From assembly GCF_001458775.1 (NCBI RefSeq), contig NZ_CZPZ01000032.1:81510-145509 (forward strand): 64,000 nucleotides of DNA, written 5' to 3'. Shown piece after piece: positions 7,884-16,912 of this stretch; positions within the stretch are counted from its first letter, which is position 1, and every line of letters begins with the position of its first letter. The DNA is from Candidatus Nitrospira nitrificans. GTDB lineage: Bacteria > Nitrospirota > Nitrospiria > Nitrospirales > Nitrospiraceae. The notes under the pieces are model-generated. The model did not search any database. It saw only the letters and a program-made list of their open reading frames with translations, and had not been told where the DNA came from. The position numbers and the translations under genes are program-made.

Positions 7884-9155
7884 ATGTCAGTAGTTAGGGG
7901 GGAAGTGATGTATCTTGCAGAATTGAAACAGAAGTCAATTGCAGACCTCAATGATGTGGCGCGAGAGCTGAAAATCGAAGGGGCCGCCAATTTGAGAAAG
8001 CAGGAGTTGATCTTTGCGATCCTCCAAGCTCAGACCGAAAAAAACGGCGTGGTCTTCGGGGAAGGTGTTCTGGAAACTCTTCCGGACGGATTCGGCTTCT
8101 TGCGGGCGCCGGACTCCAACTACCTGCCGGGTCCCGACGACATTTATATTTCACCGTCGCAGATTCGTCGGTTCAACCTTCGCACGGGTGATATCGTATC
8201 CGGACAGATCCGTCCTCCGAAAGAGAGTGAACGATATTTCGCTCTCCTGAAAGTCGAGAAGGTCAACTACGAAGATCCGGAGGTCGCTCGCGATAAGATC
8301 CTCTTTGATAACCTGACACCACTGTACCCTGAAGAACGGATTCAAGTGGAATTCGATCGAGAAGAATACTGTACCAGGGTCATGGATCTGATTACCCCGA
8401 TTGGCAAAGGCCAGCGAGGACTGATTGTCGCGGCTCCTCGTACCGGTAAAACGATGCTTCTCCAGGCGATCGCTCGGGCCATTCTCAGAAATCACAAAGA
8501 AGTCACACTCATTGTGCTATTGATCGACGAACGACCGGAGGAAGTCACGGACTGGCAGCGACAGGTGAAGGCTGAGGTCATCAGTTCGACGTTTGATGAG
8601 CCGGCGCAGCGACATGCTCAGGTGGCGGAAATGGTACTGGAGAAAGCGAAGCGACTTGTCGAACACAAGAAAGACGTCGTCATCCTATTGGACAGTATCA
8701 CTCGTCTCGCCCGGGCCTATAACACCATTGCGCCGCCCAGCGGCAAGGTGCTCTCCGGGGGGCTGGATTCCAACGCGCTGCAGAGGCCGAAACGCTTCTT
8801 TGGAGCGGCCCGCAATATTGAAAACGGCGGGAGTCTTACCATTATGGCAACGGCGCTTGTCGATACCGGTAGTCGCATGGACGACGTGATCTTTGAAGAG
8901 TTCAAAGGGACCGGGAATATGGAGGTCCATTTGGATCGCCGTTTGGCCGACAAGCGCCTGTTTCCTGCAATCGATATCAGTCAGTCCGGCACCAGGAAGG
9001 AAGAATTGCTGGTGGATAAGGATCGTCTTAACAAGATGTGGATCCTCCGGAAGGTGCTCAGTCCCTTGGGGACGATGGAAGCCATGGAATTCCTCATGGA
9101 TAAAATCGGGGGTACCAAGACCAATCAGGAGTTTCTGCAGTCGATGAATCGATAA
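7884..9155 (+). CDS. rho: transcription termination factor Rho
   Basis: 423 residues, close to the usual 420. The N-terminal helical domain has the [19 protein letters not shown] motif. The cold-shock-like RNA-binding part carries GFGFLR (residues about 70-75). The P-loop APRTGKT is at about 183-189, and [11 protein letters not shown] and the [13 protein letters not shown]alker B/Q-loop region follow. Rho is the hexameric ATP-dependent RNA translocase that ends untranslated transcripts. The start at 7884 has GAGGAG about 5 nt upstream; a second ATG at 7908 also has a purine-rich site, so the first eight residues are uncertain. Confidence 0.97.
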   Translation: MSVVRGEVMYLAELKQKSIADLNDVARELKIEGAANLRKQELIFAILQAQTEKNGVVFGEGVLETLPDGFGFLRAPDSNYLPGPDDIYISPSQIRRFNLRTGDIVSGQIRPPKESERYFALLKVEKVNYEDPEVARDKILFDNLTPLYPEERIQVEFDREEYCTRVMDLITPIGKGQRGLIVAAPRTGKTMLLQAIARAILRNHKEVTLIVLLIDERPEEVTDWQRQVKAEVISSTFDEPAQRHAQVAEMVLEKAKRLVEHKKDVVILLDSITRLARAYNTIAPPSGKVLSGGLDSNALQRPKRFFGAARNIENGGSLTIMATALVDTGSRMDDVIFEEFKGTGNMEVHLDRRLADKRLFPAIDISQSGTRKEELLVDKDRLNKMWILRKVLSPLGTMEAMEFLMDKIGGTKTNQEFLQSMNR

Positions 9156-9256
9156 TGTGGTGCTTGTTTCTTAATCTTCCTTCGGTTAAAGTACTGCCCC
9201 TTAGGAAGCGACGAGACCACGCGCGTTAGCCATTCTTGGGTAAGGAGTTGTAGGTC

Positions 9257-9463
9257 ATGCAGAAGGGTATTCATCCGGTCTACCGTGAGGCAACGGTTCA
9301 CTGCGCCTGCGGAAATTCTTTCAAGACACGTACCACCATCGGTGAGATCAGCGTCGATATTTGTTCCAATTGCCATCCGTTCTTCACGGGCACGCAAAAG
9401 ATCGTCGATACCGAAGGGCGCGTGGAGCGGTTCAAAAAGAAGTACGCGAAGAAGGGTAAGTAG
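9257..9463 (+). CDS. rpmE: 50S ribosomal protein L31 (zinc-binding type)
   Basis: Sixty-eight residues, normal L31 length. The zinc ligands of the C+ form are present: CAC at residues 16-18 and CSNC at 36-39. The basic tail is [11 protein letters not shown]. An AAGGAG ribosome site lies upstream. It sits between rho and prfA, and a strong terminator follows 20 nt after the stop. Confidence 0.97.
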   Translation: MQKGIHPVYREATVHCACGNSFKTRTTIGEISVDICSNCHPFFTGTQKIVDTEGRVERFKKKYAKKGK

Positions 9464-9482
9464 CGCACTATCTTGGTAGAAA

Positions 9483-9522
9483 AGAGACCCTGCTTCGTGT
9501 GCGAAGCAGGGTCTCTTTTTTT
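9483..9522 (+). terminator. intrinsic terminator after rpmE
   Basis: A perfect 15-bp stem (9483-9497 with 9502-9516), loop TGTG, followed by a run of T. It ends the rho-rpmE transcript and lies upstream of the chosen prfA start. This argues against an upstream extension of prfA to 9473. Confidence 0.93.
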
Positions 9523-9559
9523 GTCGCCGTGGTGTGACCAAGGTCTTAGGTACGAGACG

Positions 9560-10642
9560 ATGGAAGCGGCATTATTCAGAAAATGGGAGAGCCTCGCATC
9601 ACGGTTTCAGGAGTTGACTGATCAGCTCATGGATCCGTCGGTCGCGACGCAACCTAGTTTGTTGCACAAACTGAGTAAGGAGCGAACCGATCTCGAACCG
9701 GCGGCCAGGCTCTTTAACACCTATCATGAATGTGCGAGGCAGCTGGAGGATGCGAGGGGGATTCTCGCCGACCCATCGCTCGGCAGTGAGTTTCACAAGC
9801 TGGCTACGGAGGAAAGAATTGAGTTGGAGCGACAGCAGGCGGAAATCGAGGAGCAGGTCAGGGAATTCTTGATTCCAAGGGACCCGCGGGACGAGAAGAG
9901 CCTGGTGCTGGAAATCCGAGCCGGGACCGGTGGAAACGAGGCAGGCTTGTTTGCCGGGGAGCTCTTTCGCTTGTACGTCAAATATGCCGAAAAGAAAAAA
10001 TGTAAGGTCGATATCGTCGAAGCTTCGGAGACCGGCATCGGAGGCTATAAGAACATTGTCGCATTAATCGAGGGCAAAGGAGCCTACGGTCATTTTAAAT
10101 ATGAAGCCGGCGTTCACCGTGTACAGCGGGTTCCGGTCACCGAAGCGAGTGGTCGCATTCATACGTCCACCGTGACCGTGGCGGTCATGCCGGAAGTCGA
10201 CGAAGTGGACGTGCAGATTGATCCAAAGGATTTGCGGATCGATACGTTTTGCTCCTCTGGAGCCGGCGGACAGAGTGTGAACACCACTTATTCAGCCGTT
10301 CGCATTACACATCTGCCGACTGGTGTGGTCGTGACCTGTCAGGATGAGCGGTCTCAGCTGAAAAATCGGACCAAGGCCATGCGGACGTTGCGCGCCAGGA
10401 TTGTCGAGGCTGAGCGGGAGAGGCAAGAAGCGGAGATTGCTCAGAACAGGAAGTCCCAGGTAGGGACCGGAGAACGAAGCGAGAAAATTCGAACCTACAA
10501 TTTTCCACAGAATCGGGTTACGGATCACCGAGTCGGCATGACGCTTCACAAGCTGGAATTGGTGATGGAAGGTGATCTTGACGAGATCGTTCAAGCGCTG
10601 AAGGCGCAACAGCAACAGGCCGAAACCGCCAACGTGTCATGA
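9560..10642 (+). CDS. prfA: peptide chain release factor 1
   Basis: 360 residues from ATG 9560, the same length as E. coli RF1. The GGQ motif that triggers peptidyl-tRNA hydrolysis is at about residues 234-236 inside SSGAGGQSVNTT, and the LEIRAGTGGNEA and KYEAGVHRVQRVP blocks are typical. RF1 reads UAA and UAG. The frame opens 29 codons upstream, but that would cover the rpmE terminator, so the later ATG was chosen. It overlaps prmC, which methylates the GGQ glutamine, by 4 nt (ATGA). Confidence 0.97.
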   Translation: MEAALFRKWESLASRFQELTDQLMDPSVATQPSLLHKLSKERTDLEPAARLFNTYHECARQLEDARGILADPSLGSEFHKLATEERIELERQQAEIEEQVREFLIPRDPRDEKSLVLEIRAGTGGNEAGLFAGELFRLYVKYAEKKKCKVDIVEASETGIGGYKNIVALIEGKGAYGHFKYEAGVHRVQRVPVTEASGRIHTSTVTVAVMPEVDEVDVQIDPKDLRIDTFCSSGAGGQSVNTTYSAVRITHLPTGVVVTCQDERSQLKNRTKAMRTLRARIVEAERERQEAEIAQNRKSQVGTGERSEKIRTYNFPQNRVTDHRVGMTLHKLELVMEGDLDEIVQALKAQQQQAETANVS

Positions 10643-11532
10643 TAGTCGTCCCCATTACCGCAGATCCGAAGACGATTGGCATGTTGCTCACGTGGGCCCA
10701 CCGCTCTTTGGAGAGAGCCGGATCGACCAATGCGTCTCAAGAAGCGCTCTGGTTAGTGGCTTACGCGTGTGGAATGAAACATCACGAGTTGGCGAGCCGG
10801 AGAGACCAGACGGTGTCGGCAGAAGGGCTCGCTCTTGCCGAATCAGTCGTCTCGAGGCGAATGGCGCATGAACCCCTTCAGTACATTCTGGGGACGCAGG
10901 AGTTTTGCGGCCTCGACTTTGATGTGAACCCGGCCGTGTTGATCCCTCGGCCTGAGACCGAACTTCTTGTCCAGGAGACTCTTCGAGAAGGTCGATTTAT
11001 AGAAGGTGCGGTGGTGGTCGATGTGGGAACAGGGTCCGGATGTGTGGCGGTGACTTTGGCGACTATCCTGAGCGATACGCGAATTTTTGCCCTGGACTGC
11101 TCCTGGGATGCGTTGACGGTCGCAAAGAGTAATGCGGAGAAACACGGGGTCGGCGATAAAATTACTTGGAAGGAAGGGGATCTGTTATCCCCCTTGCGCG
11201 AATGTCATGTAGACGGAGCCGTGGATGCGATCGTGTCCAACCCCCCATACATCGCCGAAGAGATCTGGGCCGGTTTGCAGCCGGAGGTCCGTGATTTTGA
11301 GCCGCGGTTGGCGTTGGTGGCCGGACGGAGCGGAACGGAGTTCCATGAACGATTGCTCCACGATGCACGGCAATTCCTCGTGCCCGGTGGATTGCTCGTC
11401 ATGGAGCTTGGACAGGGCCAAGCTCCACATGTGCGGCGGGCAGCGGAACAGGCAGGGGGCTACACGAGGCTTCAAACCGTCAACGATGAAGCCGGCATCG
11501 AACGGGTGGTGATCGCGCGGCGGGCGGGCTAG
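10639..11532 (+). CDS. prmC: release factor glutamine methyltransferase
   Basis: 297 residues. The N-terminal helical domain is followed by a class I methyltransferase with VVDVGTGSGCVAV (SAM loop, about 129-141) and the catalytic NPPY (about 200-203), which binds the substrate glutamine. PrmC methylates the Gln of the GGQ motif in RF1/RF2. The ATGA overlap with prfA implies translational coupling with its substrate. The EPLQYILGTQEF motif is also typical. Confidence 0.96.
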   Translation: MIVVPITADPKTIGMLLTWAHRSLERAGSTNASQEALWLVAYACGMKHHELASRRDQTVSAEGLALAESVVSRRMAHEPLQYILGTQEFCGLDFDVNPAVLIPRPETELLVQETLREGRFIEGAVVVDVGTGSGCVAVTLATILSDTRIFALDCSWDALTVAKSNAEKHGVGDKITWKEGDLLSPLRECHVDGAVDAIVSNPPYIAEEIWAGLQPEVRDFEPRLALVAGRSGTEFHERLLHDARQFLVPGGLLVMELGQGQAPHVRRAAEQAGGYTRLQTVNDEAGIERVVIARRAG

Positions 11533-11541
11533 GACCACGGG

Positions 11542-12810
11542 ATGGATGAAATTATCATCAGCGGCGGCAAGAGACTCGCCGGAGACGTTCGCATCAGCGG
11601 CGCGAAAAATTCCGCTCTTCCGATCTTGGCCTCGACCATTCTGGGCGGCGGGGAGTGCGTCGTCACCAATGTCCCAAGGGTCGTCGATGTGCTGACGATG
11701 GGAAAGCTCTTGGGGATTCTCGGCGCCAAGATATCCCATGAGGGCAATCGAGCGGTCATTCAGGTCGATGCCATTGAATCGACGGAAGCTCCCTATGATC
11801 TCGTGAAGACGATGCGGGCTTCGGTATTGGTTCTTGGTCCGTTGGTTGCTCGTTGGGGAGAGGCGAAAGTTTCTCTCCCCGGAGGCTGTGCCATCGGCTC
11901 CCGGCCAGTCAATCTGCATTTAGCGGGCTTGGCAAAATTAGGGGCTGACATTTCCATTGAGCACGGCTATATCACGGCCAAGGCGAAACGATTGAGAGGC
12001 GAGCGTATCTACTGCGATACGCCGACCGTCACCGGCACTGAAAATCTCATGATGGCGGCGACATTGGCTGAGGGAGTGACGACGTTAGAAAATGCGGCCA
12101 AGGAACCGGAAATCGTGGACCTGGCCGAATTTCTCGTCAAGCGCGGCGCGAGAATCCGAGGAGCGGGAACCGATGTGATTGTGATCGAAGGGGTGAGAGA
12201 ACTTCATGGCGGGGATCATGAAGTCATTCCTGATCGCATCGAGGCCGGCACATACTTGGCGGCGGCGGCTATGACGCACGGTGATGTCAGCGCGACGCAT
12301 TGTCGTCCGGCCCATCTCGAGGCCGTGCTGATGAAGTTGCGTGAGACGGGGGCCGACGTGCAGGAAGGCCACGATCATGTGCGTCTGACCATGCCTGAAA
12401 AATTGCGAGGCACCGACCTCAGGACGTTGCCTTTCCCGGGCTTTCCCACCGATATGCAAGCTCAAATGGTGGCGTTGCTGAGTCTCGCCGAAGGCACGAG
12501 CGTCGTGACCGAAACGGTGTTTGAAAGCCGGTTCATGCATGTCGAGGAACTGCGGCGGATGGGAGCCGATATCCGCGTTGAAGGAAACCGGTTGGTGGTG
12601 ACGGGACGAAAGAAGCTGACCGGGGCGCCGGTCATGGCCTCGGATCTTCGAGCGAGCGCCGGGTTGATCGTCGCCGGACTGGCTGCCGAGGGCGTGACGC
12701 AAGTCCAGCGTGTGTACCATCTCGACCGGGGATACGAGAGAATGGAAGAAAAGTTAGGTGCGTTGGGAGCTGAGGTTCAGCGCCAAAAGTCGTCGACGAA
12801 GATGCCTTAG
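11542..12810 (+). CDS. murA: UDP-N-acetylglucosamine 1-carboxyvinyltransferase
   Basis: 422 residues, typical for MurA. It transfers enolpyruvate from PEP to UDP-GlcNAc, the first committed step of peptidoglycan synthesis, in the cytoplasm. The catalytic cysteine is C116 in [15 protein letters not shown]. The KNSALPIL motif near the N-terminus is intact. Cys (not Asp) at this site means the usual fosfomycin-sensitive form. It lies 9 nt after prmC and 9 nt before hisG, so it is probably in the same transcript. Confidence 0.97.
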   Translation: MDEIIISGGKRLAGDVRISGAKNSALPILASTILGGGECVVTNVPRVVDVLTMGKLLGILGAKISHEGNRAVIQVDAIESTEAPYDLVKTMRASVLVLGPLVARWGEAKVSLPGGCAIGSRPVNLHLAGLAKLGADISIEHGYITAKAKRLRGERIYCDTPTVTGTENLMMAATLAEGVTTLENAAKEPEIVDLAEFLVKRGARIRGAGTDVIVIEGVRELHGGDHEVIPDRIEAGTYLAAAAMTHGDVSATHCRPAHLEAVLMKLRETGADVQEGHDHVRLTMPEKLRGTDLRTLPFPGFPTDMQAQMVALLSLAEGTSVVTETVFESRFMHVEELRRMGADIRVEGNRLVVTGRKKLTGAPVMASDLRASAGLIVAGLAAEGVTQVQRVYHLDRGYERMEEKLGALGAEVQRQKSSTKMP

Positions 12811-12819
12811 GGGTTATAT

Positions 12820-13518
12820 ATGGTGACGATCGCTCTCTCAAAAGGGAAACTCATGGAGTCCGCGCTGGATCTCTTCCGACGAGCCGGCTACGACATTCGG
12901 GGGCTGTCAGGCGAGAGCCGTCGACTCATCTTCGTCAGCGCCGAGCACGATATGACCTTTCTCATCGTTCGGCCCAGCGATGTGCCGACGTACGTGGAAT
13001 ATGGGGGAGCGGATGCCGGGATCGTCGGGAAAGACGTCTTGTTGGAGCAGGAAAGTGATGTATACGAACCATTGGATTTAGGGTTCGGAGCGTGTAGAAT
13101 CTCCGTCGCCGCGCTTCGGGGAGAGGGATCACATGATCGCTTCTCCTCGAAGATTCGGATTGCGACGAAATATCCGAGGATCAGCGAGCGCTATTTTAAT
13201 ACGCGCGGGGTTCCGGTCGAGATCGTCAAGTTGTATGGGTCTATTGAGTTGGCTCCTGTGGTGGGATTGGCAGATCGGATCGTGGATTTGGTCGAAACCG
13301 GCAGCACACTCAAAGCCCATGATCTTGCCGAGATCGAAGTCATTACCCAATCGACGGCCCGTTTCATCGTCAATCGGGCGAGTTTTCGGCTCAAACAGGA
13401 GCCGTTGATGAAGTTGATTCGTAAACTGCGGGCAGCGGTGCGGAGTCAGGTCGCTCTCTCCGGCAACGGTCGCCCATCGGCCATACGCGCGCGCAAGCGG
13501 AAGGCGGCTCGTTCATGA
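12820..13518 (+). CDS. hisG: ATP phosphoribosyltransferase, short form
   Basis: 232 residues. The start IALSKGKLMESALDLF, the GIVGKDVLLE loop and ETGSTLKAHDL (PRPP-binding region) are typical of HisG. It catalyses the first step of histidine synthesis, ATP plus PRPP. The protein lacks the C-terminal ACT-like regulatory domain of the long form and instead ends in a basic tail (RARKRKAARS). Short HisG normally works with HisZ, and no hisZ is in this window. It overlaps hisD by 4 nt. Confidence 0.95.
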   Translation: MVTIALSKGKLMESALDLFRRAGYDIRGLSGESRRLIFVSAEHDMTFLIVRPSDVPTYVEYGGADAGIVGKDVLLEQESDVYEPLDLGFGACRISVAALRGEGSHDRFSSKIRIATKYPRISERYFNTRGVPVEIVKLYGSIELAPVVGLADRIVDLVETGSTLKAHDLAEIEVITQSTARFIVNRASFRLKQEPLMKLIRKLRAAVRSQVALSGNGRPSAIRARKRKAARS

Positions 13519-14798
13519 AAATCGTGACACACGCGGATCGCAGTTTTCTCCCATCCCTAAAAAAAGTTGCGCTTCGCGGGCAGGCGACCGGCGCGGCGGT
13601 TGAAAAGACCGTGCAGGCCATCCTGAAAGGCGTTGAGCGAGGAGGAGATAAAGCGATCCTCCGCTACACCAAGCAATTCGACAAGGTTGCGTTGAAGCCG
13701 GAAGCGCTGCGTGTGACTCCCGAAGAGGTCAAGAATGCCTATTTCCACATCCGAAAGGATGAGGGAGATGCGCTTCGGTTGGCTGCTCAACGGATTACGT
13801 CGTTTCATGAGCGGCAACGAACCAAGACCTGGATGTATCAAGACGGGGATGCCACCTTGGGGCAGCTCGTTGGCCCGGTCGACGCGGTCGGGGTGTATGT
13901 TCCGGGGGGCAAGGCCGTGTATCCGTCGTCCGTGCTGATGTGCGCGATTCCAGCCAAGGTTGCCGGTGTCCCGCGCATCGTGATGGTCACCCCGCCCCAG
14001 AAGGACGGGATCAATCCCTACTTGCTGGTCGCCGCCGACATAGCCGGAGTCACGGAGATTTATCGCGTCGGAGGCGTGCAAGCAGTTGCGGCCCTGGCCT
14101 ATGGAACAAGCACCATCGCGAGGGTCGACAAGATCGTCGGACCGGGGAATATCTACGTGGCCACAGCCAAACGACTGCTCTACGGCACGGTGGGAATCGA
14201 CATGGTTGCCGGCCCCAGTGAGTTGCTCGTGGTAGCTGATGATGATGCGAAACCAGCCCACGTGGCGGCGGATCTACTCTGCGAAGCCGAGCATGATGAA
14301 GACGCGCAGGTGTTCCTTGTGACGACCTCGGAGCGATTGGCGAAGGATGTGTCGAAACTGATCGAGAGTCAGCTCAAAGGGCTCCAACGTGAAAGAATCG
14401 CGTCGAAATCGATTGCCCGTCATTCAGTCGCCTTCGTCGTAACCACGATGGATGAAGCCATCGAAGTGGCGAACGAAATCGCGGCCGAACATCTGACGCT
14501 CTCGGTGGATAATCCGTTCGATTATTTGGAAAAGATCCGCCATGCAGGCGCGCTGTTCTTGGGGCGCTACACGCCACCGTCGGTGGCCGATTATGTTGCA
14601 GGGCCCAATCATGTCCTGCCGACCGGAGGAACCGCCCGGTTCTTCTCGCCCCTGTCCGTCAATGATTATGTCAAGGTGAGCAACATCGTGCATTACACAA
14701 AACAAGAACTGGCCAAAGTCAAAGATCCTTTGATTCGGCTGGCGCAGATCGAAGGGTTCGATGCGCACGCCAAATCAGCGCAGAGTAGGTTTTCATGA
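13515..14798 (+). CDS. hisD: histidinol dehydrogenase
   Basis: 427 residues, usual length. Recognised by GPVDAVGVYVPGGKAVYPS, KIVGPGNIYVATAK, the GPSELLVVADD zinc/substrate region, and AAEHLTLSV with the catalytic Glu-His pair. It performs the last two NAD-dependent oxidations of histidine synthesis. It is coupled to hisG (ATGA overlap) and to hisB (ATGA overlap). Confidence 0.97.
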   Translation: MKIVTHADRSFLPSLKKVALRGQATGAAVEKTVQAILKGVERGGDKAILRYTKQFDKVALKPEALRVTPEEVKNAYFHIRKDEGDALRLAAQRITSFHERQRTKTWMYQDGDATLGQLVGPVDAVGVYVPGGKAVYPSSVLMCAIPAKVAGVPRIVMVTPPQKDGINPYLLVAADIAGVTEIYRVGGVQAVAALAYGTSTIARVDKIVGPGNIYVATAKRLLYGTVGIDMVAGPSELLVVADDDAKPAHVAADLLCEAEHDEDAQVFLVTTSERLAKDVSKLIESQLKGLQRERIASKSIARHSVAFVVTTMDEAIEVANEIAAEHLTLSVDNPFDYLEKIRHAGALFLGRYTPPSVADYVAGPNHVLPTGGTARFFSPLSVNDYVKVSNIVHYTKQELAKVKDPLIRLAQIEGFDAHAKSAQSRFS

Positions 14799-15403
14799 AG
14801 AAAAACGGGATTACTCCACGACAGGCGAGTGTCCAACGAGCCACCAAAGAGACCGATATCCGTGTCGAGTGGACCTTGGATGGGAGGGGGCAGGGGAAGA
14901 TCGATACCGGCATCCGTTTCTTCGATCACATGCTGGAGCTCCTGGCCAAACATGGGTTTTTCGACCTGACCGTGCAGGCAAAGGGCGACCTCGACATTGA
15001 CGAACACCACACCGTCGAAGATGTCGGCATTGTCATGGGCCAGGCCCTGCACCAGGCATTGGGCGAAAAGGCGGGTATCAAGCGGTTCGGGTTTGCCTCG
15101 GCGCCGCTCGATGAAACTTTGGCTCAGGTTACCGTGGATCTGAGTGGCCGGCCGTTTCTGGTGTACAACGTGAATCTGCCGGATCGGAAGATCAAGGCGT
15201 TCGATCTCGGGTTGTTCGAAGACTTCTTCCAAGCCTTCGTGACCCACGGCGGGCTCAATCTGCACGTGAATCTGCTCTATGGCCGCAATCCCCACCACAT
15301 CATGGAAGCCATCTTCAAAGCGCTCGCTAAGGCGCTCGATCACGCGACGATGCCGGAAGAGCGGTTGGCGGGGAAGGTGCTCTCGACGAAGGGGATGCTG
15401 TAG
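14795..15403 (+). CDS. hisB: imidazoleglycerol-phosphate dehydratase
   Basis: 202 residues, monofunctional. The two metal-binding His clusters are present: DEHHTVEDVG near residue 70 and RNPHHIMEA near 165. It starts with a 15-residue extension before the conserved ATKETDI. It makes imidazole-acetol phosphate in the histidine pathway. The last 111 bp of the gene (15293-15403) have a diverged second copy at 15905-16015, which suggests that something inserted or recombined at the 3' end. Confidence 0.97.
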   Translation: MKKNGITPRQASVQRATKETDIRVEWTLDGRGQGKIDTGIRFFDHMLELLAKHGFFDLTVQAKGDLDIDEHHTVEDVGIVMGQALHQALGEKAGIKRFGFASAPLDETLAQVTVDLSGRPFLVYNVNLPDRKIKAFDLGLFEDFFQAFVTHGGLNLHVNLLYGRNPHHIMEAIFKALAKALDHATMPEERLAGKVLSTKGML

Positions 15404-15423
15404 GGATTTTGGTTGGGGAATGA

Positions 15424-15684
15424 ATGGGGTTGCTGTTCGAGTGGGATGAGCGGAAGGCTAAACAGAATCTCGCCAAGCACAGCATCTCATTTGAAGAGGC
15501 CAGTACAATATCGGCGACACATTGTCGGTTAAGATCGACGATCTTTCCCATTCGGTGGGGGGAGCAGCGGTGTGTAACAGTGGGTCATTCATCGAAGCAC
15601 CGTTTGCTCATCGTGGTACATACGGACCGGAGCGGACGTATCATCAGTGCTCGTCCTGCTACGCGCCGTGAAAGAAACCTATGA
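15424..15684 (+). pseudogene. BrnT-type (DUF497) toxin gene with two compensating indels
   Basis: The frame is open for 86 codons and has BrnT-like ends: LFEWDERKAKQNLAKHSISFEEA and, after the middle, EQRCVTVGHSS then RIISARPATRRERN. The central 16 or so residues are not BrnT-like. In the next frame the same DNA reads GDTLSVKIDDLSHSVG, exactly what the family has there. The simplest account is one lost T near 15513 (TTC to TC) and one extra G in the six-G run near 15559. The toxin core is therefore scrambled. BrnT is an RNase toxin of type II systems. Homopolymer sequencing errors are an alternative. Confidence 0.7.
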
Positions 15685-15902
15685 AGAAGCTTGTCCGTGA
15701 GAGACGACCAGACATGCTGCCGGAGTACGATTTCAGCAAGGGTGTTGGCGGGAAGTACGCGAAGCGGTATGCAGAAGGCAGTAACGTCGTTGTACTCTCG
15801 CCCGATGTTGCGAAAATATTCCGGACTTCGGAGTCCGTGAACGAAGCGTTACGAACGTTGGTTCGAGTTGGAAGGAAATCATCGCGAAAACTGACGGCGT
15901 GA
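15681..15902 (+). CDS. antitoxin-like protein paired with the BrnT-type gene
   Basis: Seventy-three residues. It overlaps the toxin stop by 4 nt (ATGA), the usual coupling in such pairs. The middle, PEYDFSKGVGGKYAKRYAEGSNVVVLSPDV, followed by SESVNEALRTL, matches a small antitoxin-like family often found after DUF497 genes (from memory). No DNA-binding domain is obvious. The C-terminus (RVGRKSSRKLTA) may be altered. If the toxin is dead, this gene is probably decaying too. Confidence 0.6.
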   Translation: MKKLVRERRPDMLPEYDFSKGVGGKYAKRYAEGSNVVVLSPDVAKIFRTSESVNEALRTLVRVGRKSSRKLTA

Positions 15903-15904
15903 TG

Positions 15905-16015
15905 CGCCACATCATCGAAGCCAACTTCAAGGCGCTGTCCAAGGCGCTTGATCAAGCGATGTTGCTGGAAGGGCGATTGACGGTAAAGGTGCTGCCGACG
16001 AAGGGGATGCTCTAG
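15905..16015 (+). repeat. diverged second copy of the hisB 3' end
   Basis: These 111 bp align without gaps to the final 111 bp of hisB (15293-15403), including the stop codon. I count about 91 identical positions by hand (roughly 80%) and 24 of 36 identical residues. The copy has no start of its own and directly follows the antitoxin-like gene. The two copies flank the toxin-antitoxin pair as a direct repeat 612 bp apart. Confidence 0.88.
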
Positions 16016-16022
16016 CTAATCC

Positions 16023-16553
16023 TTGGTGCGAATTATTCGAAAAGGTGTGCGCAAAGATTCGGATTCCAACTCATTCCAACTCATAGAGAAGTTGCGTGGT
16101 GCTCTCCTAGTTGCTAGCGTGGCTGTCACGCTCTCTGGATGTGTGAGTAGTGGTAACGCCAGTGTGACGGATGAAACACTGACGTCACAGATACGGGCTA
16201 ATGTTTCCACAAAGGAGGATGTTCGACAGCTACTAGGATAACCCAATTCCACATCGAAGCATTCTGAGAGTTTGGCCATAATCCCGGGATTGCCTGCTTC
16301 TTCTGCAAGTACACTCGTAGAGTCGTGGAATTATACTCATATAGCTATTGAGGTTGATAGAGCAACGTTTCTTCCTATCGTGGGGTTTTTCGTAGGAGGC
16401 GCAACTTCAAATTTATCGTCTTTTACAGTTGTGTTTGACGATAAAGGAGTTGTTCGGCACCTCTCTTCAACACAAAGTACCGAGCAATCTGGTATGGGAA
16501 GCGGACTTAAAAAAGTTTCTCCAACACCTGACTGTCAGGACACAAGATGCTAA
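16023..16553 (+). pseudogene. lipoprotein gene (SmpA/BamE-like) with one in-frame stop
   Basis: One frame runs from 16023 to 16553 broken only by TAA at 16239-16241. The first part has a lipoprotein signal (LLVASVAVTLSGC) and then LTSQIRANVSTKEDVRQLLG. The codons after the stop read PNSTSKHSES, then a beta-rich domain ending around residue 165. The junction LLG-stop-PNSTS resembles the start of the SmpA/OmlA-type domain, where a residue such as K or E would be expected at the stop. A single substitution therefore explains the damage. Base composition is more AT-rich than the his genes, suggesting import. Confidence 0.65.
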
Positions 16554-16554
16554 C

Positions 16555-16608
16555 CAGAATGCGACGAATACATCGTTCAATGCCGGCGAACTTGTTGATG
16601 ACTACGTC
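16555..16608 (-). pseudogene. HepT-like (HEPN toxin) N-terminal remnant
   Basis: Eighteen minus-strand codons just after the MNT remnant read DVVINKFAGIERCIRRIL. This resembles the N-terminus of HEPN-domain HepT proteins (VxNKxxxIERCxxRI). Similarity stops at about 16555, where the lipoprotein pseudogene begins. The start codon is not recoverable. Confidence 0.5.
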
Positions 16609-16912
16609 ACCGCATACACAGACCCCCGTGTCCGGACATGGTTGAGAATTTCCCTCCGTTCCTCATTGAGCCTGGCATAGTCTGAATACACATACATTTC
16701 GAATTCTCGACGGGCCGCTTCATTCGGCGCGGCAAGGCATTCTCCGGTCGAGATGACCTGCATGCGCATCACGGTTGAGGCGCTGCGAAGATCAAGCAGG
16801 TCCACATCACTCTCGGGGCGTGAGGTTCGTTGGCCTGTGAACCGAATCGATACACAGCAATGAGGTCGGGTAGTGCTTAGCTGAAGAATTCGATTAATGC
16901 GCTGTCATTCAT
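16602..16912 (-). pseudogene. MntA-like minimal nucleotidyltransferase antitoxin, broken
   Basis: From ATG 16912 on the minus strand: MNDSALIEFFS, a stop (TAA, 16879-16877), then ALPDLIAVYRFGSQA with the GS nucleotidyltransferase motif. A frameshift follows and the sequence resumes as ESDVDLLDLRSASTVMRMQVISTGE to the stop at 16602. Intact MNT proteins have about 40 more residues between the GS motif and the DVDLxDLR segment, so there is also an internal deletion. Such proteins pair with HEPN toxins (type VII toxin-antitoxin), and a HepT fragment follows here. Confidence 0.65.

Noticed and set aside
9473..9559. Extended N-terminus for prfA
   Set aside because: The extension would translate through the strong rpmE terminator and is not RF1-like.
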